From: Megascapheus bottae
Taxonomy: Eukaryota > Chordata > Mammalia > Rodentia > Geomyidae
DNA: 64,000 bases
Assembly (NCBI GenBank): GCA_024803745.1
Contig: JANJXV010000013.1
Location: forward strand, 32,902,001 to 32,966,000
Reading direction: 5' to 3'
In this document: in pieces, positions 35,406 through 47,057 of the stretch
How positions within the stretch are numbered: position 1 is the first letter of the stretch
Layout of the letters: every line of letters starts with the position of its first letter
Program-made: the position numbers and the translations under genes
The notes under the pieces: generated by a model
Databases searched by the model: none
Seen by the model: the letters and a program-made list of their open reading frames with translations, nothing else
What the model was told of the DNA's origin: nothing

Positions 35406-36693
35406 AAGACAAACCTATGAACAACAAAACTGAAGGGAATGCAAACAGAAACATCAACACAAAACAAAAAAGTCTTTTTTGCACTATTATATGGAGGAGT
35501 TTTTCAATATGTCTTTTCAGCATGTGATCATATAATGAATTTCAATAGATGAATTGACCTAATTCATTAAATTAATACATATTACAATGTTGACCTGATA
35601 CAATGTTCTTAGGAGGAAAAAAAAGTTGATCAAGACATTAATCTTTGAATGGACAGCTGCTAATATTTGCTAACATTTTATAAATAATTTATTTGAAGTT
35701 TTGAAAATAAGTACTCAGAGGAAGTAATTTTACATAGTTAATATAAATTCATAATTTTCTTTTTATGAATTGGTTCTGTCACATCTTAATAGTGTTGTAA
35801 AAATCATTTCAAATAGACCTTTATAATCTCATGTTATAGCTCAAGATCATGTTCTAAAATAGCTACTGTGAAGTATCTAATGTCATTGGAAATAGCTGAA
35901 CTTTAAAGATGCTCTCAAATTTCCCTCTGTGCACATTTATGCCTTCCCTGTGTAACGCCACCTTAGAAAGAAGGGCTATTTTCATACCATTTTATTAGTT
36001 TTATTCTAAGAAATCAGCATATAAACATGTAAGCACATTGTTTCTGAATCCTAAATATATACTAGAAGAGAAAAGAGTCCACAGAAGACAAATAATGAGA
36101 CCACCTGAAGTTTGCTTATTACTTACAAAATTGGATGAGACCATTTATTTGGTGAGAATAAAGTACAAATCCTCATTTAACTGTCATCAAACTTCACTTC
36201 AAGTCATTTTATCATCTCTACTAGATAGTTAAATCAAATAAATTTCTAAGTGATTATGTAACTTTCTTAAGAACATAAGAGGCAGTATATGATTCAAATA
36301 CTTGTCTCTGTGACAACAAAGCCAAAATGCTATGAGGAAATATTATCTTTTCTTCTGCCTTCCAAATATGTGACCTGCAAAATATAAATAAGAAAATATG
36401 ACTATCATTAGTAACTATAGTGTTAAAACAAACATGCTCAACAATTTCCTTTGTAAATGAGGTTGTTGTGGATATGTGGATGAGCTTCGACTCATCAAGT
36501 GAGAAGAAAAAGATATTGATAACTCCAAAAGCATGAAGGACTCTGACTTGGAAGCAAGAAACACTGAAGTGTTCTTTACTTGTATTTCTATGACATGGTC
36601 AACCTCCTGGCTGTATGTGGTAGAGAGTGATTTTTCTAGTATCATCATCTTATCCTTACTTTCATAGCATTTGATGAAATTAATTTCTAGTAT
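35406..36693. other. unique AT-rich DNA, no gene seen
   Basis: No repeat, RNA gene or coding signal recognised. Confidence 0.4.
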
Positions 36694-36773
36694 GGTTATA
36701 TTTCATACATATTATATAATATATAACATACATTTTATATTATATAGTATAAATATGTATGTGAAATATAGCC
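36694..36773. repeat. imperfect AT-rich palindrome
   Basis: Left arm 'ggttatatttcatacatat' and right arm 'atatgtatgtgaaatatagcc' pair as an inverted repeat (a 2-base bulge and one mismatch) around a TA-rich loop. It directly abuts the next SINE. Confidence 0.75.
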
Positions 36774-36777
36774 ATAA

Positions 36778-36994
36778 TGCCATGCACCAGTGGCTCATAC
36801 CTGTAATTCCAGCTGCTCAGGAGGCTGAGATTTGAAGATCAAGGTGTGAAGCCAGCCCAGAAAGGAAAGTTCATGGGACTCTTATCCCCAATTGGCCACA
36901 AAAAGTCGAGTAGAGCTATTACTCAAGTGGTAGAGCATTAGCCTTGAGCAAAAAAGATGGCCCATAAGTTCAAGCTCCAGTACTAAAACAAAAG
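36778..36994 (+). repeat. B1-led dimeric SINE
   Basis: 'gccatgcaccagtggctcat', 'gctcaggaggctgagatttg', 'actcaagtggtagagcatta', 'taagttcaagctccagtac'. Confidence 0.9.

Positions 36995-37041
<47 letters not shown>
36995..37041. repeat. (GATA)n microsatellite
   Basis: About 47 bp of GATA grown from the SINE tail, then 'atctatctac', the complement. A TATC-rich stretch follows at about 37105-37170. Confidence 0.97.
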
Positions 37042-37042
<1 letters not shown>

Positions 37043-37170
37043 CTATCTACTATTTTTTTCTATCTCTAAAGATGAATATGTATTGTTACCAACCTACTAT
37101 CATCTATTATCTATCTATATCTAGAGACAAAGCTAAATTATCTATCCTTCTATCTATTTTTCTATCTTTG

Positions 37171-38577
37171 TTTAATATCTTCAATAAGCTCCAGGACCCA
37201 GGATCATGTGATTAAAAGAGTTGTTGAATTATTTTTTCTAACATCTTTGCACAGAATCTCTCACAGAAATGATGAAATATTCATCAAAGAAATAAAAACT
37301 ATGTCAAAATCTCATATTGCTACATGCTTTCTTTTTTTCCCTAAAAAAACACTTGGGCTCCAATCACTTCTTCTTTAAGTTGCTACTAATTCTAGTTTCA
37401 CAACAATCAGCTATAAAACTTTATCTTGCAAGTTATAATAATAATTTGATGTTAAGATATTATAATGTCAAGCTACAAATCAAGCTATAAAAATTTTCCC
37501 TAAGCCTTCAATAGTTTATTACCAAATTATATGTCTTAAATACTACCTAGAATGAATGGAAAATAAGAATAAGTGAACTTATCACAGTATAAATCATGTA
37601 TCAAGCTGATTTTTCCCTTTGTTATTCCTTCCAAGTATTTCTAACTCAGTAATGACTTTAAACACAAACTTACATAATTTTATAGATCATTTACATTTCA
37701 AAGACTTTGGAGAAAAATGAACTAAGTCAGCACCACTATGTTAGTGAATTATCACTATTATTTCCTATTAGATTTGGAGGATATAGAAAAAAGGAAACAA
37801 CTTCAAGTCAACTTGAGTTTTATATAAACTCATATGGCCAGTAATTGTATACCAATCTTTGTATTAACATGTGCCTACACATACAAACTCAGATTTTCAG
37901 AATACAGAATTATGTTTTATGACTGTCTCATATCATCAATAAAATTTCTGCTTGCAAATCAAAGAGAAGACAGGAAAATATGAAATAATAATTTTCAGAA
38001 AATTCAGTACCATATACATTATATATATATAAGATGAACATAATTTTTTAATTTATGGAAGACACCAGTGCATACTTATCGGGCAGAATAAAATAGAAGC
38101 AGATATTGTTAACACTCATTGTTGGTAAGCATGAACTTCCATTCACGATTTGCAGAAATGCAGAGGGGAAGCTACTTTGGAGGGTCGTCTTGCAGGGGTG
38201 TTAGTTTCTTTCTTATAAGGTGGAGAATTTCGTTGCCAATATAAAAGTAGAATAAATTGAGATATTTCACATGTGCTGACAGAAAAAAAGGATAAAAAAA
38301 ACACCAGGGGCATCGGGATTTGTAATCTTGATTTGAAAAGACTCATGTAGACTTATAGCACACAGAAAGCAAACTTTCATTTCATTAAAATTTGCCCAAT
38401 TCATATTATTTTGTTATAGTAGCCCTGGAAAAATTGATTACAAATATTGAAAGAGGAAGGGGAGGGAAAGTGGTTTGGAAATGAAGAGGAGCACTGGAAA
38501 AGGACTACAGGCATGTAAGCAATGTTGTATTGGTAGCCTCTGCTTATTAGCAAACTTTCTAAAGGCAAGGTGTGTGT

Positions 38578-38581
<4 letters not shown>
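37171..38581. other. unique AT-rich DNA, no gene seen
   Basis: No repeat, RNA gene or coding signal recognised. Confidence 0.4.

Positions 38582-38620
<39 letters not shown>
38582..38620. repeat. (GT)n microsatellite
   Basis: Pure GT followed by 'cacacgcgcaca'. It produces His-Thr open frames on the minus strand that are artefacts. Confidence 0.97.
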
Positions 38621-38621
<1 letters not shown>

Positions 38622-40458
38622 ACACGCGCACATAGGCAAAGTTAAAATAACAAAATTATCTCTTAGAAATATCATTCAACTGAAGAAGACGTTGGAATGA
38701 TTTTTTCTTAATTTCTTAGAGTTTGGGACTAGAATCATACTGAAAATCGTATGGTTCTGTTTTCTTAGGAAATTTTATAAGGACTTTCACTGTTGTTTTT
38801 TAATTGTGTTTCAGGGTAACTATACATAGATTGATAATGCTATTAATATTGGTTACTGTTTTTGTATTTCAGTTTATTTTCCTAAGTGGGATTTAAAGAC
38901 AGAAATTCAAATGTGAATTTCAGCATTGCACACATTGGGAAAATGGTATTTACATCATAAAGAGTGCTGCCTCTGTGATTCACATAGTAAATATCAAACA
39001 CCAGTACCTCACTGTATGGAGCCCCAGGCATGCTTATAGATATTTAAATGGGCCTGTGTTGGTAGATCCTAATCAATATAACTCTATTAAGAGATGCAAC
39101 TCTCAAATAGGTGACCTAAGTGAAGGAAATCTGTAAGTTGGGGCCTTAATTAACTGGTGTTCTGACAGGAAGAATGTGCACACACAATGTCAGAGATAAA
39201 CAGTCAGAGGAAATTCATGGAAGGACACAGTCAATGGCAGCCATATCCAGGCACAAAGAGAGGCATTCAGAGAAGACTAGAATGTTGATATCTTTCTACT
39301 GGAGTTGTAACCCAGAGAAAACAAATGTTTGCTTCTTTAAAGTCATTGTCAATGTTATTTTATTCTGGAAACCCTGAAAAAATGAATATAAATGGTGAGG
39401 AGGAAAGTGATAAGGAAGTTAAAAATGTTTGAAAAATGGAGAGGGACACTGGAGAAAGTCCACAGGTAAGGATTGTGTTCATTTACAGTATGACAAAGGT
39501 GAAAATCTAATACAAACAGTGTAATAGTGAAAGCCAATGGCTACAGATATGTGAAAATGTGGAAGGGAGATGCAGAAGGTATAAATTTCAATTGGACAAG
39601 ATGAATGTTTTCTAAAGTAATAAGTTGGCTTGAATAGACATACCCAACATAATGCCTCAAGAGGAAAGTATTGTATTATATACATTAAATGTGTCAAATT
39701 TGTTAACAGGGTGGGTCCCATGTCAATTCCTTTGAGCACAGATTAAAAAGTAAATAACCAAATGATTGGTTGGAAAATTTGGGGTGATATTAAATATATT
39801 TATTGCCTCAATAATGAGTGGGTTTCATGAATGTATACTGAGGCCTAAGTTCATTCAATTGATTTTTTATGTACAGATTTTCAGTGCCACTCCTATTTCA
39901 AGAAAAGAGCTTTCACAAGGAAAAAAACAAACCTTAGTGTTAAACTTCCAACAAATGATTGTGGGAGGTAGAAATCATCAAGTTGTAGAAATTTAAGATT
40001 TACTGTAAAGATATCAGAAGCACAGTCAATAATCCCAGTCTTTGTCTCCATGCTTTTTGAATATAGAATTAAAATTTTGTGTCGTTGAATGTGGCTGCCT
40101 GACTTGCTTTAAGCCAAGGAAAGATTACTAATAGAAGCATATATCATCAGAACTGAGAGCCAGTGGACAATTTTCCGCCCCACCTATTTTCTATTGCATG
40201 GCCACCAGCAGCATTGAACATACTGACTGTTCCAATAGCTACAAAAAGAGAGAGCAGATGCTCAGAGAACAGCAATACACATAAAACGTATGCAACAAAT
40301 AAACCTTTGCTAGGAAAAGCCAGTGAAATTTGTTGGAAATTGCTGTTTCCACCCATGTGGCCTATTCCATCGACTGGAACCAGATATTTTAACACAGGAC
40401 TAAGTTCTCTGTATGTTAGACATAACACTACTTCTGTTATTGTTTAAAATCAAATTTG
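38621..40458. other. unique DNA, no gene seen
   Basis: Overlapping 93- and 94-codon frames on opposite strands at 40147-40447 show no domain. Other frames are shorter. Confidence 0.4.
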
Positions 40459-40701
40459 GGCCAGGCACAGCGGCTCATGTCTGTAATCCTAGCTACTCAT
40501 GAGGCTGAGATCTGAGGATTGCAGTTCAAAGCCAGCCCGAGTATTAATCTGTGTGAGACTCTTATCTCCAATTAACGACCAGAAAACCGGAAGTGGTGCT
40601 GTGGCACCCTGGTAGTACAGTAGCCTGGAACTGAAGAGCTCAGGGACATGGCCCAGGCCCAGAATTCAAGCCCCAAGACCGCCCCTCCCCACCACAAAAA
40701 T
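40459..40701 (+). repeat. B1-led dimeric SINE with TSD (best copy)
   Basis: Left 7SL/B1 half: 'ggccaggcacagcggctcat', 'gtctgtaatcctagctactc'. Linker 'ctcttatctccaattaacg'. Right monomer: 'ccggaagtggtgctgtggc', 'aagagctcagggacatggcc', 'cagaattcaagcccc'. TSD AATCAAATTTG at 40448-40458 and 40702-40712. The right monomer is shared with the IDL-Geo SINEs. Confidence 0.94.
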
Positions 40702-40842
40702 AATCAAATTTGTTTTCTGGAAACTACAATTATAGGATTCATAAAATAACATGTTTTCATGTTGGACAGATAGCTAAGAGTTGTTTCATTCACTTTGACC
40801 ACCAAAGTGCATCACAGGGAAAGATCTTAATCTAATTTTACA

Positions 40843-41010
40843 GTGCTGGGGTTTGAATGTCAGTCTCACAACTGAAGAACTTTGCCATTGGCGCTACACT
40901 TCCAACCCTGATTTAAGTTTTTCTCCTCTACTGAGACAGACTCTTGAGCTTATCTTTTCTGGCTATCTTGTAAGATCCCCCTCACCTCAGTCAAGTAGCT
41001 GGATTTATAA
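40843..41010 (-). repeat. ID-B1 SINE remnant, very diverged
   Basis: 'gctggggtttgaatgtcagt' and 'ttgccattggcgctacactt' look like a reversed ID unit. 'cctcagtcaagtagctggat' looks like a reversed B1 end. Heavily mutated. Confidence 0.5.
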
Positions 41011-41762
41011 ACCCACTTTTCAAGTGGAGAGAAGCCATATTGGATATATTGTTCTACATTTATTTTAGAAATCTTGCACAGTCTGGAACTAAAACAGGAG
41101 AATACATTTATCTTTAGCTGGTAGCCTGGGACGCTCAAGGAAATGGGCAACACTGCTAAAATCTCACAGAGGTTTCCAACTCTGCAGTTACGTGAAGGTA
41201 CGGGTAAATTTTGGTGAAAAGGCAAGATTCGAAATGTATTTATGTCACATTTTCTAAATAGAAATGGTAGACATCCTATGCGATGAGTTCAGAAGACAAT
41301 GAAAACCAAGCAAGCAGAACAAGTCTATGAAAACACAGCCCCCATCTCTGATAACAAATCTGTATGACATGCATCCTGATCACTGTCATGTTTCCTTCGA
41401 CATGTTTCCTCTTCTTCCTCACCCAGCGGTAACCTCTGTTTACATAGTTGAAGTTTTACATAGTGTATATTGAATACAATGTGTGTATCGACTAATTCTT
41501 CCTCCCTTCTATTAATGTGTCCCATGTAGCTGCTTATCACCACATGAAGTAGTAAATCAATAGTTTATTTCTCATAAAATAATCACTTTCCAAAGAACTA
41601 TTTATTGAATTGTACTTATCTTAGTGTTTCTCAGTACCTATTCTAATTTAGAATGTCCATAAATGTAGTGGTTTATTTCTCAACTGTCTTCTTCCTTTCA
41701 TTTTTTTTCTCTCTGTGTGTACCAGTATCCCAGTATTTTTCTTTCTTTTGTGCTGGTACAAG
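41011..41762. other. unique DNA, no gene seen
   Basis: A short ID-like scrap ('gctggtacaagagtttgaac') ends this stretch and forms part of the TSD below. Confidence 0.4.
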
Positions 41763-41782
41763 AGTTTGAACTCAGGTAATTT

Positions 41783-41978
41783 TTTTTATTTAGAGAATAT
41801 TTTATAAGTTTCTGTAATCAAACCCACATAGATAAGACCTTATATATTGAAAATAGTGTGTTTACCCCTATACAAATGAAAAAAAATTAAGTTTAATGTT
41901 TCTAGACCAATAGGGCTATTAATTTCTGTATAATGTCAACTCAACAAGGTAAACTGGGATACTTTTTCCAAAGTTGAT
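41783..41978 (-). mobile_element. unidentified 196-bp retro-insertion with perfect 20-bp TSD
   Basis: The 20-base sequence AGTTTGAACTCAGGTAATTT occurs at 41763-41782 and again at 41979-41998. Between the copies lie 196 bp of AT-rich sequence that starts with a T-run, so on the minus strand the insert ends in an A-tail ('ctctaaataaaaaaa') with a TATAAA-type signal about 15 bases earlier. A TSD and A-tail are hallmarks of L1-mediated retrotransposition. The insert matches neither the SINEs nor the L1 3' ends in this window. The simplest reading is a 5'-truncated copy of a cellular mRNA 3' UTR; I do not recognise the gene. Confidence 0.8.
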
Positions 41979-42176
41979 AGTTTGAACTCAGGTAATTTAA
42001 TAGGCATTTCTATGTTAATCCTTAATCATTTCTACTCATTCTATCATGTTTGTCAGTATATCCTTCAAGTGCTCTATTAGCAGGTTCAGAAATTTGGTTA
42101 TTATGTTCTGTCTAGGCTTATTAAATTTTGTCACTTTGGTTTAACTTTTGCATGGTCATGTGGCCTTTCCACTTTT

Positions 42177-42420
42177 ACTAGTACTGGGGCTTGACTCAGA
42201 GGCCCTTGTTCTTGGATGGCTTTTTCATTTACAGCTGATGATCTTTCTCTTAAGGCCACCTCCACTTCTGTTTTTTTGTTTGCTTGTTTTGTTTGTTTGT
42301 TTGTTTGTTTTTTGCTGGTTAACTGGAGATAAGGGTCTCACAGGTTTGTCTGCCAGGACGGCTCTGAACCACATCCGCAGTTCTTGGCATCCTGAGTAGC
42401 TACTATTCTTCCTAGGTATG
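42177..42420 (-). repeat. B1-led dimeric SINE with (TTTG)n expansion
   Basis: Minus strand. Right monomer ('gtactggggcttgactcaga'), a TTTG repeat at about 42270-42312 in the central A-rich linker, then the B1 half ('ctggagataagggtctcaca', 'catcctgagtagctactatt'). Confidence 0.85.
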
Positions 42421-42944
42421 AGCAAAAGTACAATATGTAATATATGTACATATAATTCTAAAACCTTTCATTATCACCTCCTAATAGATGTATTATCCAA
42501 CATTTGTGATAATTATTATACATCTAAAACCCTTACTGGAAACAGCTACATTTGCAATAATTTTTATAATTATAGTGATTAAATTCAGAACCATAAATTT
42601 TTTCACCTTTGTAATTAATCCTCTTTTACACCAGAATTATTTTTGCAGAGACTTAACGGTTCTTGATATCAATCACACTGGAGAATGATACAGACAGTTG
42701 TCTCAGGAAATTTTCCTGAGCTGCAAATCAATACTTGCCAATGTGACTTACTACTGAAAGTGACAAATGTGATTCTTATCAGTACCAGCAGGGATAGAAA
42801 ATGAATAAACATGTAAAAACTTCGTGTCTATGGTTCACTCTGATACCTTATTTAGGCATGTTGTGTCCTTCTCCTCTCTCCATTCCTCCTCCTCCTTTCC
42901 CCCCTCCTCCTCCCTCTTTTATTCTTTCTTTTAAAAATTTTCTG
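42421..42944. other. unique AT-rich DNA, no gene seen
   Basis: A C/T-rich stretch near 42870-42925. Nothing else recognised. Confidence 0.4.
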
Positions 42945-43250
42945 ACATATTGGAGTTTGATTTCATGACTTTACACTGGCTAGGCAGTTGTCTTATTATT
43001 TCTATAATGCCCCATCCAAGTTCTTTTTTTATGTTTGAGGTAGAGACATATTTATGTAATGGCCACCTTCACTGTGATCCTGCTTTTTACCTTTCCCATG
43101 TAGCTACATTGAGAGATAAATACCATCACGCCCAGCCTTTCATTGGTTGAGAATGGTTCCTGTGAAGTTTTTCTGTGACCTGCCCTTGAATCGCAATCCT
43201 TCTGATCCCTACCACGAAGTGTCTAGGACTGTAAGTGTGAGATGCTGCAT
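42945..43250 (-). repeat. one dimeric SINE plus a second B1 piece, old
   Basis: Minus strand. An ID-like part and B1 end at 'accatcacgcccagcc' (about 43138), then another B1-like 3' portion ('ttgaatcgcaatccttctga', 'gtgtctaggactgtaag'). Highly diverged. Confidence 0.55.
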
Positions 43251-43901
43251 AAAACCCATCCGCCTTGGGATCTTCCAATAAGGATTTTGCTCTCTTTGGT
43301 GAATTAACAATAGACAGCAAGATAGATAGCCTTCTCATGTATAAAACATGTTTGAAGATCTTTGCATGTCAGAAATTTATAGTAGTGACATAATTTAATA
43401 TCAAAGTGATCTTTTACTTGTACTTAAACTGAATTTCTTTGAAACTGCCATTTGTCTTTTCTGAACATGATGTTTTAACACATGCCCTTCAGATTTAATG
43501 TCATATACACCTAGGGCTAGAGTTTGAATTAAATTCCAGGCAAAGCTCTTGGTGTCTTTTTTGCATCAATAAGCACTAGTAAAATGCTGAATAGCTGGCT
43601 TTCAACAAATAAGCATAAAAATAATTGGAGGAGATGTTCATGATTAATGGTTTCCAACATATCACGTGTGTGCCATAAGATCCTTTAATATCCTGAGGAC
43701 CAAGTGGGATCTTTCAGCATTTAAATGCTAAAGCAATAGGAATATGTATTCAAGGCCAGCCAGGAATATACAGTAAGCTAAATATTTTTGTAATTTTTTC
43801 CAGAAAGTTTTCCTGATAACTTTTAGTGATATTGGGCTTTGATGTTTCATAAGCATAGTTCTTCAGTGGCTTTTCGAAACATTGGACTCTTTGGACTTAT
43901 C
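43251..43901. other. unique AT-rich DNA, no gene seen
   Basis: No supported feature apart from a weak SINE-like scrap ('ttcaaggccagccaggaata' near 43750). Confidence 0.35.
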
Positions 43902-44096
43902 TTTCTTTTTTTCCAGCCTGGGCCTTGAACTCAGGGCCTGGGCACTGTCCTTGGTCTTTCTCAAGGCTAGAGCTCTACCACTTGATCCACAACACAATAT
44001 CTGGCTTTTTTTTCTATGATGTGGTACTGAGGAGTCGAACCCGAGTTTTCACGCATGCTAGGCAAGCACTCTATCAGTAAGCTAAACTTCTGGTTC
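43902..44096 (-). repeat. IDL-Geo-type SINE
   Basis: Minus strand. 'cttgaactcagggcctgggc', 'ctcaaggctagagctctacc', 'gctaggcaagcactctatca'. Ends near 'aacttctggttc'. Confidence 0.9.
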
Positions 44097-44370
44097 TTTG
44101 GACTTATCTTGTATATTAAAATTAAAAAATTTATAGACACTTCGGTTCTTAAATATACTATTTAATGTAGATATTTGTTACATTCTAAGATGGCTGCTTG
44201 TTTAGTGTTGTTTGGAATACAAGCACTGTGAGATAGTAAAAAATATATATATATACACATATATATAATATATCTATACAAGTTATTTAGTTATTTGTTC
44301 TAGAGCCTAGTTTTTCCATCTTTCATCTTTTTAGCTGATAAAACTAACAACTAAGAGTTATACTACTTTT

Positions 44371-44446
44371 TTGGGGGGGGGGAGTTCATGTGGCTTGAAC
44401 TCTAGGCCTAGGTGTAGTCTCTGAGCTCTTTAGCTCAAGTCTACCA
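44371..44446 (-). repeat. SINE right-monomer fragment
   Basis: A T/G-run then 'tggcttgaactctaggccta' and 'tgagctctttagctcaagtc'. Only the right half of a dimeric SINE. Confidence 0.6.
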
Positions 44447-44679
44447 ACTAAGAGAAACCAATTATTTGGTTGCATTTAAGACATATTTGGCATAATTCTT
44501 TAAATATACTGACATATAGTAAAAATTATTAGTCACTTGCTTTTTCTTAGGACTTCTCTGACTGTGCACATGCTTTCATGATATCATCATAACTTACTTT
44601 GCCTTTTCTCAGAAAATACTATCATTACCTGCTATTGTACTATAATTTTATATTTTTGTTGTACATATGTAAAATAAAG

Positions 44680-44820
44680 CCTGTGATATTAGCTATGTAG
44701 GAGGTATGGTGTAAGTAGGAGGATTATGGAAAAATATGTAAGATCTTACCTGGAAAATAACCAAATTGATGAAAGAGCTACTAAGTGATGCAACTCAAGT
44801 GTTAGAGCAGATGTTCAGAA
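44680..44820 (+). repeat. diverged B1-ID SINE
   Basis: 'cctgtgatattagctatgta', 'gtaagtaggaggattatgga', then 'gcaactcaagtgttagagca'. Old copy. Confidence 0.5.
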
Positions 44821-44914
44821 ACTGTGCTTAGTGGGCCAGGAAATTGTCATTCTCCCAAGAATACCTCCAGCTAAAATCTTAATATTAAAAAATATTAATA
44901 ATAAAGAAACCAGG

Positions 44915-45097
44915 GCCGGGAGTTTGGCCCAGTGGTGGAGTGCTTGCCTGGTATGCACAAAGACCCAGGTTCAATTCCTCAGTACCACATACATAGAGAA
45001 AGCTAGAAATGGTACTGTGGCCCAAGTGGTAAAGCCTTGTGAAAGCTCAAGGCCAGTGCTCAGGCCCTGAGTTTAAGAACTGAGACTGTCAAAAAGT
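44915..45097 (+). repeat. IDL-Geo-type SINE, full length
   Basis: 'gccgggagtttggcccagtg', 'agtgcttgcctggtatgcac', 'ggttcaattcctcagtacc', then right monomer 'ggcccaagtggtaaagcc' and 'caggccctgagtttaag'. Confidence 0.94.
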
Positions 45098-45189
45098 AAA
45101 ATGAGCTAAGATAAAGAAACCATTCACCTCAAGCCTGCACAAGCCATTGGAGAAACAGAGATTGGGAGATATTGGTTAAAGACTAACCC

Positions 45190-45300
45190 ATGCATATAAA
45201 TTCTCTAGACTCCATTGAAACCAGTGGTTAATTGTGGTGGTGGATGTCACAACCTAGGCTGGCCTGGGCATCAAGTAAACCACATCTTCAAAAAGAAAAG
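45190..45300 (+). repeat. B1-like left half of a SINE split by an L1
   Basis: 'ggatgtcacaacctaggctg' and 'gcctgggcatcaagtaaacc' read as the 3' part of a B1 followed by an A-rich linker. Its ID-like right half resumes beyond the L1 at 45899. Confidence 0.55.
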
Positions 45301-45889
45301 CAAGATGTGGTATTTGTACACAATGGAATTCTATGCTGCTGTCAGAAAGAACGACATCACCCCATTTGTTAGGAAATGGAAAGACTTAGAAAAGATCATA
45401 TTAAGTGAAGCAAGCCAGACTCAAAGGAACTTAGGCTCAATGGTTTCCCTCATTTGTCATAATCAGTAGAAACCTTGGGCTCTCCTAGCAGAGATTTGCA
45501 ATAGAGCAAAACCTTGATACAAAAGGCCATATAGTAGGACGCTGAATGAAAGGATCTCTAGGATATAGAAACATAAGCCATATAATGAATGATTGTTGTT
45601 GTTAAGGTACTATGTTATCTCTCATCTCCTTTGCTGTCCCTTGGTTATCTCATATTATTACAGTATCTCACTTCGTTACCTAATATATTGGATATATTTG
45701 TATTTGGTTATTTGAAATTGGATAGGGAAGGGGGGAAAACAAGATGAGAGATGGGGGTGGGGAGGAGGGAAATGGGGACCAAGACATGTGAAAGGGTATC
45801 AATGTATGGGAATTAATGCACCATCTATCTGGCAAATATCATGTAACCCTTCTATTAATTACAATAAAAATATATGAAAAAAAGAAAAC
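45301..45889 (+). mobile_element. young L1, 5'-truncated, ORF2 end plus full 3' UTR
   Basis: Carries the last 50-odd codons of ORF2 (KMWYLYTMEFYAAVRKND to SLICHNQ, stop at 45467-45469) and a 3' UTR of about 400 bp with a polypurine tract (about 45720-45780) and A-tail. The flanks 'aaaaagaaaa' on both sides may be the TSD, but they are low-complexity. This copy is my reference for the young 3' UTR. Confidence 0.92.
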
Positions 45890-45898
45890 CAATACTAA

Positions 45899-45985
45899 AA
45901 AGGGCTAAATGTGTGATGGTAGTGATTGAAGTACCTGTTTATTAAGTGTGAGTCCTTGAGTTCAATCCTTAATACTATCAAAATA
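45899..45985 (+). repeat. ID-like right half of the SINE split by the L1
   Basis: 'agggctaaatgtgtgatggt', 'gtgtgagtccttgagttcaa' and an A-rich end. Together with 45190-45300 it makes one dimeric SINE. Confidence 0.6.
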
Positions 45986-46749
45986 AGTAATAGATGAATA
46001 AATCACTCACTCCATCATACTTGATATGATACACTTGTGAGTATTATGTTACATGAATATTATATGTTTAGTAATCTAAGCTTCCAAGTTCAAATGCCAT
46101 ACTTAGAGCCAGGCATTTTAATCTGACATCTATAAATGCTGAGCATGTAATAACTGTTTTGGCCTAAGGTGAATATCCTTGGCTTTGATACCATGTAGTA
46201 ACAGTTAATGGAAACTGAATGAATATCCAACTTGAAAACCTTCTATGACTCCCTGGGAAATGACATTATATTTAAAATTAGCTGTTAGCTTTCAACTCAG
46301 TTCCAACTCTGACTCAGTGACTTGAATATATTCTTAGGCTTTCCTTTAATTTTTCAATGTGCCATCAGTTGATGTGGAAAATGAACTTGTTCTCATATAG
46401 TTATCACTATTAAATAATTATCCTTTTTCCTGTTTCTTTCTTGGATTATACTGAAAAGCCAAGATATGCTTTTCAGGAAAAAATGTTATCTATACATACA
46501 TAAAAACACCCCAGACCAAGCTGCCAATAGAATTGGAAGAAACACTAACTTAAATGGTTTTGTAAATATACTTTATAAGCCTGTCAAAGCAATCTCAAAA
46601 CAGTTCTGTGGAACTATCCTGTTGGATTATTATAGGAAATTCATTTATGATAAAGAATTATCATGATCATCTTACTCATCCTGCTAGTTCTTTAAATAAA
46701 CTTTGTTGATGCATGCATCAACAATATCCAGGTTCTTTAGGAGTAGTTT
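45986..46749. other. unique AT-rich DNA, no gene seen
   Basis: No supported feature. Confidence 0.4.
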
Positions 46750-46960
46750 TATCTGATTGCTGTAACAATTTGCCATGAATTTTGATGACTTAAGGAAGCA
46801 GACAATTACTGTCCCCAGTTCCAGTAACCAAAAGTGGGACTGATGGTTTCAGCAGACCTGGAGGTATTGTGGTTTCTGACAGTGGCCAGATTCTTTGTAA
46901 CCACATAATTCTAATCTCTGCTTTCATTACATTTCTATGTGCCCTTTCTTTGTGTCTTAA
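46750..46960 (-). mobile_element. MaLR-type LTR remnant
   Basis: In reverse: 'gattgctgtaacaatttgcc', 'ttgatgacttaaggaagcag', 'ctaatctctgctttcattac', 'tctatgtgccctttctttgt' follow the order of a mammalian MaLR LTR as I remember it. Degraded; tentative. Confidence 0.4.
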
Positions 46961-46978
46961 AAAAAAACACTGTTCTAC

Positions 46979-47057
46979 AAGAAATGTACTTACTACCTTA
47001 TATATGTAACTGTAACCCCTCTGTGCATCACCCTGACAATACAATTGAATAAAAAAT
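46979..47057 (+). repeat. older L1-type 3' end
   Basis: 'gtaactgtaacccctctgtg' followed by 'acaattgaataaaaaa'. Same terminal motif as at 53811 and 56568. Confidence 0.6.

Noticed and set aside
40147..40447. Overlapping 93- and 94-codon frames on opposite strands
   Set aside because: No domain or signal, and no matching frame elsewhere. Overlap of similar frames on both strands is typical of chance.
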